Positions 57,635 through 64,000 of a DNA stretch of 64,000 bases are shown piece after piece. The stretch lies in the NCBI GenBank assembly GCA_008729055.1, contig SDUX01000007.1, positions 3,850,090-3,914,089 of the forward strand, read 5' to 3'. The notes beneath the pieces were generated by a model. The model was not told the DNA's origin. It worked only from the letters and a program-made list of their open reading frames with translations, and did not search any database. The stretch's first letter is position 1; the number at the start of each line of letters is the position of its first letter. Source of the DNA: Pyropia haitanensis (Eukaryota; Rhodophyta; Bangiophyceae; Bangiales; Bangiaceae). The translations under genes were made by a program, and so were the position numbers.

Positions 57635-59870
57635 ACGGGCGTCGGGGCGGGGGTGGCGCCCCCCCCCCCCCCCCCCCCCCCCCACACGCGGCCGCCGCGG
57701 CGGGCGCCGCCGCCACCGCCGCGTCGTACGCGGCCGACCCGTCCTGACACGAGCCGTCCGCAACGTCACAGCGGTACCAGAGGGCGTGCGCGACCGCCGC
57801 GTGCGGGGCGGAGCCCGCGAGCGACCACGCCAGCGCCTCCCCGTCGGCGAGCGGCCGCGTCACGAGGACGCCGCCGTTGCTCTTGGCGCCGTACGCCCAC
57901 CCGCCGCCGCCGGCGGTCTGGTACACGTGCAGCCAGCGGGGGGCGTCAAAGCGCTGCACCCAGCCTTTGGGGTAGAGCCGCCGCGCGCCGCCGCCAAGGT
58001 TGACGTAAAAGCTGTGGGGGGGGGGGGGGGCGGCGCCCAGGCGGCGGCCGACCCACGGCGCAAGGGATCCAGCGCAAGCGGGCAACCAGAGCGAGAGGGA
58101 ACGGGGGCGACACACAAAAAAAAAAAAAGGCAACAGCGTCGGTCGGTCAGCACGGCGCGCCTAGGCGTCAAGCGCGGCGCGACCCCCCCAACTCCCGCCG
58201 CCGCCCTCCCAAGCCCGCTGTCCCCGCGCACACCCCCCCCCCCCCCAGCCACCCACTCCAAAGGTGGACCACCCGACACACAGCCGTACTCATGGTTGGC
58301 CCACCGCCGCACGCCCGCCGCGCGGAGGACGAGGCGGTACGTCCCGCCGCGGGGCGGCGTCCACGCGTACGCGCGGCGCCCCGTCCCCGGCGGCGACGCC
58401 GCCGCGCCCACCGCCGCGGCGGGCCGCCAGACGAGGCCGTCCCCCCGGGGATGGCCGCCGCCGCCCAGCCATCCGCGGCGGCACCCGCCGCGGTGGCGGG
58501 CACCACCCCCCCCGCCACGCCGCCGCCGAGACCACACCCACCACCACCACCACCACCACCGCCGACGGCCGGCACACAGCCGGCGGTGGCGGCCGCGACG
58601 GCGGCGGTGTAGGCGGCGGAGCCGTCACGGCACGAGCCGCCCGCCGGGTCGCACGCGTAAAAGAGGAGCGCCTGCACCGCCGCGCGGGCGGACCGCCCGC
58701 TGAGCGCAAAGGTGTACGCGTCGCCCGCGGCGAGGCGGCGGGTCAGCAGCACGCCGCCGTCGCTCTTGCCGCCATACGACCACTGGAGATGGAAAAAAAA
58801 AAAAAAAAAAAAGAAAAAAAAGAAAAAAAAAAAAAAAAAGGCGGCGGGCGGAAACAGCCGGGGGAGGGGGGGGGGGGGGGGGGGGGGGGAACGTCGGCGG
58901 ACGGCAGCGCCGGGGGGGGATTGACGCAGGGGGGAGACACCGGCAGCGCACATCCAGAGAGGGCGCGGGCGGAAACGGGACCTCCCGTGCGCGGGCGTCA
59001 GCAGTCGTGTCGCACGCGGCCACCCCCCCCCCCCCGCCCCACGCCACCCCCCCCGTGTCCCCACCGCCACCCGCGGCGCGTACCGCACGCACCGGCCTCG
59101 CCGGAGCGTCGTGTGCGTGCGTACCTCATCACCGCCGCCGTTTTGGTAGACGACCCGCCAGTCGCGGGTGGCAAAGTGCTGCCGCCAGCCGAGGGGGTAC
59201 AGCCGGCTCGCGCCCGCGCCGAGCGCCACGTAAAAGCTGCGGCGGCGGGAGGGCACGGCGGGCGGGGGAGACGCCGCGGCCGCCCGCGGAAACGGAAACC
59301 GCACCAAGAAGCGAGGGGCACAAACGAAACAGGCGGCAGCAAGACAGTCAGTCGGCTACTCGTAGCGGCTGGTCGGGGAACCCCGGTGGGGTCTCTTTGC
59401 GACAATGCCGCCGCCGCCCCACCCCCTTCCTCAGCCCCCCACAAGCCGCCCGCGCGCCGCCGCGGTACGATACCAGCCGACACCCGCGGGGCTGGCCGGA
59501 GCGGTCGTACGTACTCATGGTTTGCCCACGGCCGCACGCCCGACGCGCGCAGCACCAGCCGGTACGTCCCCGCCATTGGCGCCGTCCACCCATACGTCCG
59601 CCGCCCCCGCCCCGGCGGGTCGGCCGCCGCGCCCACCGCCGCGGCGGGCCGCCACACCAGGCCGCCGGCGGCGGCCTTGGTCACCCCGGCCCACCCGTCG
59701 GCCGCCGCCGCGCCGTCGGTGGCGGCGACGACCACCACCCCGGCGGCGGGCGTACACGCCGCCGCCGCCGCCGCGGGGGGGGCGCCTCCCGCCGCCGCCG
59801 CCGCCGCGGCGGCCGCGACGGTCGCCGCGGCGGCGGTGGTGGCGTGTAGCCAGGACGTGTGGCGGGCCAT
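56388..59870 (-). CDS. Protein with three tandem carbohydrate-binding-like beta-sandwich modules
   Basis: Six exons are proposed: 59515-59870, 59125-59236, 58290-58782, 57272-58011, 56876-56981 and 56388-56609. Each module reads roughly: GLVWRPA, then TYGWTAPMAGTYRLVLRASG, then N-x-D-FYVALG or NDVWLKLGAG, a VYQN segment, WSYGGKSDGGVLLTRRL, and FALSGRSARAAVQALLF-x-CDP. The YRLVLR...NDxWLK...VYQN...W...LSGRS order resembles beta-sandwich modules attached to sulfatases and glycoside hydrolases of marine bacteria, so sugar binding is a fair inference. The N-terminus (MARHTSWLHATT, then an Ala run) may be a weak signal peptide. Introns fall at the same places in the modules. Continuous reading needs length changes in two homopolymers: C6 at 58441-58446 and C25 at 57659-57683. 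A Pro/Thr linker precedes module 3. Confidence 0.6.
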
Positions 59871-60724
59871 GGCGATGGGTGGGGGGGGGGGGCGCCCGGG
59901 AGGGGGTTTGGCAGCGGCCGCGGGGACCTCCTCGGTCCGCGCTTGGCCCGTGGCCCGCGACGCGCGACGGGGTTTTTTTGCCTCCCCGGCGCTGTGGGGG
60001 AAGCGGGTGGGGGGCGGGACGGCGGCGCCACTAGGGCGAGGACGGCGAGCGGCGCGGGCGGCGGCGAGCGGGACCGCGGTCGGTGCGGACGGGCGGCGCG
60101 GCCGCCCCGCGCCGCCCCCCCTCCTTAAAGCCATCTCCCGCGCATCGCTGGTGCGCGCGGCCGCGGCGGGGGTGGCCGACGCCTGCCGGCGGGGCCTGCG
60201 GCGAGGCCACCGGCTGCCGGCGGTACGTACACCGTCCGACGGGGGTGGTGGTGCCGCGCGCCCCCTCCCCCTCGCCTGCCCGCTGCCGCTCCCCGTGACG
60301 CTCGGCCGGCCGAGGCGGCCGGCGTCCCTGGTGGCAGCGACCCGCGTGCAAGAGCCGCCGGGCTTGGCGCAACGGGGGGGGGGCCCCCGACGGCAGGTCC
60401 CCCCCCGCCCCAACCCATCCCAGTGTGTCCACAACCCCCCCCCCCCATCACCGGGTCCGCCATCGGCGCGACGGGCACACACCCTCGTTGTCTGGCTGTG
60501 GCTGTCTGGGGGGAGGAGACCCCCCCCCCCCGCCCCCGCATTGGGAAACCCCCTCCCGCTACCCCGCTGGGGGGGGGGGGGGGTGTGCGCAGGGGGGGGG
60601 CGGTCGCCGCGCCGACCAGCGGCGTGCCGCTGACACCTCGCGGCGCGGCCAGGGACGACCGCCCCCCCCCGCCCCCCCCCCCCCCCCCAGCGGCCAACGA
60701 CAGCCCCAACGTCTGAGTTATGGA

Positions 60725-60795
<71 letters not shown>

Positions 60796-61149
60796 GCGCG
60801 CGCGGGCGGCGCGGCGACAGATTGGCAGCCGTCCCGGCGGACGGCACCGCCGCCGCGGGGCGACGGCCGCGCGCGCGCGGGCGGGCGGGCGGCGGCGGCG
60901 AGGGGCGGTACGTAAGCCGCCGCGCGCCGCGCGGCCGCGGCGGCCGCCGCGCCACGTATCCGTACACGGTGTCGGTGTCGCCGCCGCCGCCGCCGCCGGC
61001 CGTGCGCGGGCGGGCGGGCGGGCGGCCGACGGCGGCGGCCGGGCGGGCGGCCACGTTGGCGACCGGTGGCCGCCGGCCGCCCGACGCGCCGCCGGTCCGC
61101 GGCCGACGGGTCGCGAGCTGCGTCCACGCGTTGCCCAACGGGTTTGGAA
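59871..61149. other. GC-extreme low-complexity upstream region
   Basis: Bases upstream of the three-module gene are nearly all G and C, with long C and G tracts (60500-60690) and a CCG repeat at about 60721-60792. Frames are open on both strands, but products are Ala, Arg, Gly and Pro only. No gene is supported. The composition changes abruptly at about 61140. Confidence 0.55.
60721..60792. repeat. CCG trinucleotide repeat
   Basis: About 22 CCG units follow one another in non-coding DNA just before the retrotransposon boundary. Confidence 0.95.
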
Positions 61150-61794
61150 TTCCTGTGCGTCCTGCGCAGTGCAGCTTGCACCAGGATCCACCTCAAAGCC
61201 TCTTCAAGGCCTAATCCGGGCGGAAATCGGGCCCGGAGGCTTGAATGTGAATCCCTTCCTGATGCTGCTGTCGTCAATTTCGTGCGGCCACGCGCGGCCT
61301 CGCTGTCTAACACGGTGGCGTCATCCCCGCTGTGTACCCTGTCACCACGCGACACTTCTAGACGGATCTGGATGTCGCTGGTGCTGCTGACACGATTGTC
61401 GTGCAATCGATTTGACGCCGACATGTCATTGCTGTAAGCTGATGAAACGCGATGGAACTGTCCATACCATGCCATCAACTGATGTCATCCTCGATGGCAC
61501 ACAATGGCCGCGCTGGCGATTACCGCTGAATCCTCGCGCCGCGCTGTCTGATTGATTTGCTTGTGTGCTTTGCTTTCCCTGGGGGGTGTGGAGTGCCTGG
61601 TCGCGCCTGTGGCGAGCTGCTCCGCGCCTATATAAGCGCTCCCTCGCATCGAGTAGCGAGGGGGGAGCGCAGAGAGACAAGACGAAGTGGGATCATTGCA
61701 TAGACTCGTGCTTGGGTGTGCTCGGACGACGGCTACCCTCTGCTCGATTGCCCGGTCGGTTCGAAGGCCGTTGACCCCGCTACGTTATTCTACA
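61150..61794 (+). repeat. Putative 5' LTR
   Basis: Boundaries are approximate. A TG start (TGTGCGTCC) lies near 61158, and a CTACA end lies at about 61790-61794. Eight bases later, TGGTGATCCTACC (61803 on) begins with TGG like a tRNA primer-binding site. A shorter LTR starting TGTAAG at about 61434 is also possible. Only the second LTR copy, outside the window, can settle this. Confidence 0.4.
61629..61636 (+). promoter_or_regulatory. TATA box in the putative LTR
   Basis: TATATAAG stands out in GC-rich surroundings about 700 bases before gag, a normal position for the LTR promoter. Confidence 0.55.
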
Positions 61795-62342
61795 TACTAG
61801 TTTGGTGATCCTACCACATTCGCGAATCAACAGGATACCTGTGCTCGTGAGCAAGACGCGCTCCGGAAGGTGGCGGTGCGCGTGAGCAAGGCGCGTGCTG
61901 GTCGCTGACGGCGCGCGACGACCAAGACAAGGCGCGCGGCGCAGCTGTGTGCGCGCGGAGTACGTGTGCGGAAGGGGCGCGCGGCTGTCACAGTCTTGCC
62001 GCGCGTGTGCACGGCGCAGTACAAGGGCAAGGGCACTTGAACCAACGAGGGGACAGAGCGTGCGCGCACCTGGTGACTGGGGCGACGACCTTCGGGTCGG
62101 AGCCTGTCTAGGATCCGTGGTGCTCGTACGTGTTGACGTTCTACAAGGTCTACGGCCGACCCCCTCCGGGTAACACCGGTGCGCCGACAGGCTTGGGGAA
62201 GGACGCCCGCAACTCGAACGGGGTGTGTCTGCTCGTGTGCTGCGTTGTCGTGTACGCTCGGATGCCTGTGACGTCGTGTGTGTCTGCTGCCCACGTGCTT
62301 TGACGTTCCTTCTGTGCTGCGGGTGCTTGTTGACGTGCAACG
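61795..62342 (+). other. Retrotransposon leader
   Basis: This untranslated stretch between the putative LTR end and gag has no open frame with recognisable content. Confidence 0.5.
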
Positions 62343-63875
62343 ATGGCGAACGTTTCAACGACATCCCAGGCGGCGCTGCCCACCTTTCTGGCTGCCGTGG
62401 ACACCAGCTTGCTGAACGAGGAGCAGAAGGGCGTAATCGCGTCCGTCCGCATGCTGGAGGCCGAGCTGGCGACCACTCCCATGTCAGGAGAGCAGGTCAA
62501 GGCTGCTGTTGCTGAGCTACTCCCACCTGCCGTCCTCTTTGGTCCGAGCATGGTGGCGTTGCCGTACCTTCACCGGGACCTGCGCAACTGGCTGAACGCG
62601 CACGGCGCGAACCTGGAGCAGCACTCCTCCCACCGCATCAAGATGACGCTGGCGACGGCGCTGTACCCGGAAGCCGAGGAGCGGACTATCGCCACGGAGC
62701 TGGCCTCGGAGGTGGAAGCCGCTGGTCGTCGCTCTCGTGCACCGGGACCTCAGCAACAGAGCGCATTGACTACTGGTAGCAGCGCTGCGGCACCAAGCGT
62801 TGGGGTGGACCGCGCTGCCCACAACGTTGCCATGCGCTTTCGAGACCAAGCGGCAAAGTTCAGTGGCAACCTGGGGGAGAGCTGGAGTGAGTTTGTGGCC
62901 GAGTATCAGCAGGTCGCGCGAGACTACGAACTGACTGCGACACAGAAGCTGCAGTACCTGCACAACCTGCTTCGCGGTGATGCCAAGCGCTTCTTCCTTG
63001 ACCGCGTGCACGGGACCGCGGCTACGTTTGCCCAGGCCGTGGACATGGTCAGCGCCGAGTACAACTCCATCGTCCGTCAAGACCGAGTCAAGAACTATCT
63101 GAGCAGCTTGCGGCTCAGCTCCTTCGTCAAGGACGGGACCGACACTACCGCGGCGCTGGAAAAGACGTACAAGACTATCAGCAAGCTGGCGCCGCAAGTG
63201 CCCCGCTCGCATCACGGCGAGTCGTATAAGGTCGAGTTCCTGCGGAATGCGGTCGTCGGCAACTCGTGGGCTACCGAGCCTCTGAGCCGCATCGCGACGC
63301 ACAGTCTGACTTTCCAACAGCTGTACGGCGAGCTGGAGGCTGCACTTCATCTACATAACGAGGCTCGCTTGGCGGTCATGCGCGATGACATCACACACGG
63401 AGCTGCAACTCCCGACGACAAGGTACCAGGCATCCTCTTTGCTGGCCAGGGTCGCTATATGCGCCGGAACAAGGACATTGGCAAGCGACACGCAGCCAAG
63501 GGAGGAAGTGGTGCGCAGCGGTTTGACCCGTTGTCTCTGATGGGGTGCTTCAACTGTGACGATCGCTCGCACTCCCTTGGCGACTGCCCTCATCCTGTCA
63601 ATGCTATCAAGGCTGCCAAGCGCAAGTTGGAGTACTACGCCAAGAAGCGTGCGGCGCAACCTGTGGCCAGCGCCATTCTATACCAGCTTTGCTCGCAGCT
63701 CGATGCCGCCGGAGTAACCGGCGATGGCGGCGACGATGTCAAGGCCGATGAGAGCGACGAGTCATGCGGTGGGGCGAAGGACGACGTCGACATCTTTGAG
63801 GCCTTAGTGGAGGATTCGGAGCAGGCCAACAAGGATGGCGAAGAGACGCAGAGTGACGACCCGGATTTTGTGTAG
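62343..63875 (+). CDS. gag: Retrotransposon Gag protein with zinc knuckle
   Basis: The 510-residue protein has an N-terminal helical region, then a capsid-like domain (FRDQAAKFSGNLGESWSEFV, KLQYLHNLLRGDAKRFFLDR, FAQAVDMVSAEYNSIVRQ). A CCHC zinc knuckle (CFNCDDRSHSLGDC, spacing C-x2-C-x4-H-x4-C, about 63547-63588) follows. The C-terminus is acidic (DDVKADESDES to DDPDFV). Gag forms the virus-like particle and packages element RNA. Codon use is less G/C-extreme than in host genes, which fits a mobile element. The frame is intact, so the copy may be young. The start follows the family layout (first Met after the leader). Confidence 0.88.
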   Translation: MANVSTTSQAALPTFLAAVDTSLLNEEQKGVIASVRMLEAELATTPMSGEQVKAAVAELLPPAVLFGPSMVALPYLHRDLRNWLNAHGANLEQHSSHRIKMTLATALYPEAEERTIATELASEVEAAGRRSRAPGPQQQSALTTGSSAAAPSVGVDRAAHNVAMRFRDQAAKFSGNLGESWSEFVAEYQQVARDYELTATQKLQYLHNLLRGDAKRFFLDRVHGTAATFAQAVDMVSAEYNSIVRQDRVKNYLSSLRLSSFVKDGTDTTAALEKTYKTISKLAPQVPRSHHGESYKVEFLRNAVVGNSWATEPLSRIATHSLTFQQLYGELEAALHLHNEARLAVMRDDITHGAATPDDKVPGILFAGQGRYMRRNKDIGKRHAAKGGSGAQRFDPLSLMGCFNCDDRSHSLGDCPHPVNAIKAAKRKLEYYAKKRAAQPVASAILYQLCSQLDAAGVTGDGGDDVKADESDESCGGAKDDVDIFEALVEDSEQANKDGEETQSDDPDFV

Positions 63876-64000
63876 AGGGCAAGAATCGTCGACTTGCCCT
63901 CGCACACAGACGACGGGGTCGACCCCCGCGTGTCGAGGAGGACCCCGGGTTCTTGACGCTGTTGCAGGCGGTGGAAGACTTCCAAGGTGCGTGCGTCGAC
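63857..64000 (+). CDS. Possible start of pol in the -1 frame (partial)
   Basis: The frame one base back from gag is open from just after a TGA at 63854-63856 to the window edge. It ends with FLTLLQAVEDFQGACVD, which looks like natural protein. It overlaps the last gag codons by 19 bases, which would fit expression of pol by -1 frameshifting. Only 48 codons are visible and no pol motif is reached. Confidence 0.35.

Larger units (their letters stand above)
61150..64000 (+). mobile_element. LTR retrotransposon, 5' part (right end outside the window)
   Basis: The element is inferred from a sharp fall in GC at about 61140-61160, a promoter-like TATATAAG, a leader and a complete gag gene with a zinc knuckle. 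The 3' part with most of pol and the second LTR would lie to the right of the window. Superfamily (copia or gypsy) cannot be decided without pol. Confidence 0.8.

Noticed and set aside
59871..61478. Upstream extension of the three-module protein on the minus strand
   Set aside because: The frame runs into the retrotransposon and through Gly/Pro/Arg tracts. The Met at 59870 directly precedes the Ala-rich leader and module 1.
61741..61780. A tRNA-like GGTTCGA motif
   Set aside because: No acceptor or anticodon stems can be paired around it; it lies in the putative LTR.
1..64000. Bacterial operons, ribosome-binding sites or CRISPR arrays
   Set aside because: Spliceosomal introns, eukaryote-specific genes and lack of operon spacing rule out a prokaryote. 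The regular repeats seen are coding minisatellites and microsatellites.

Overview
The window looks like nuclear DNA of a eukaryotic alga, most likely a red alga of the Porphyra/Pyropia kind. That placement is an inference. It rests on very high GC with long G and C homopolymers, Ala/Gly/Pro low-complexity inserts in otherwise conserved proteins, small spliceosomal introns in only some genes, and the gene set: a plant-type cytochrome oxidase 5C-like subunit, an archaeal-type dehydroquinate synthase with a transit-like leader, and a membrane-anchored sulfotransferase. Nothing prokaryotic is seen. Because of the GC content nearly every frame is open, so reading-frame length is a poor guide. Genes were called here from conserved motifs, splice sites and composition.

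Layout: an unterminated minus-strand unknown protein runs off the left edge (1-1266); a CRAL-TRIO lipid-transfer protein (3806-5173, +); a sulfotransferase (5993-7474, -); a nearly pure G/C low-complexity stretch (7.5-10.3 kb); an unknown protein read through several frames (11923-14219, +); COX5C-like (15572-16001, +) tail-to-tail with complex I NDUFS5 (16485-17081, -); an S1 protease (17593-18725, -); a degenerate non-canonical poly(A) polymerase-like protein with an RG-rich tail (21115-25770, +); RAD6/UBC2 ubiquitin-conjugating enzyme (26768-28122, +); dehydroquinate synthase II (28999-30444, -); a Cys-rich small protein (32932-33405, +); a CUE-Smr protein like the no-go-decay nuclease Cue2/N4BP2 (34899-37034, +); a plastid-targeted small protein of uncertain family (37533-39445, -); an SGNH-hydrolase-like protein (40017-41394, -); a large divergent cullin (42991-47700, +); an NLS-containing unknown (49720-51777, +); an LC8 dynein light chain (52926-54021, -); a protein with three carbohydrate-binding-like modules (56388-59870, -); and an LTR retrotransposon entering at about 61.15 kb whose gag is complete (62343-63875, +).

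Functional links are few, as expected for eukaryotic gene order. RAD6 and the cullin belong to the ubiquitin/NEDD8 system. COX5C and NDUFS5 are both respiratory-chain subunits. The poly(A)-polymerase-like protein and the CUE-Smr protein are both RNA-metabolism factors. The sulfotransferase and the three-module protein could act on or bind the sulfated cell-wall glycans.

Three window-wide patterns stand out. (1) All 18 proposed introns use donors of the form GTRYGK or GTACGC and none uses GTAAGT; position +4 is C in 16 of 18. (2) Four genes change frame, almost always exactly at long G or C runs, which points to homopolymer-length errors in the assembly or real indel hot spots. (3) Three enzyme-family proteins lack key catalytic or specificity residues. 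I did not find one clearly new multi-gene system; the best candidates for novelty are the GTRCGT splice signal and the three-module protein with intron positions conserved between modules.
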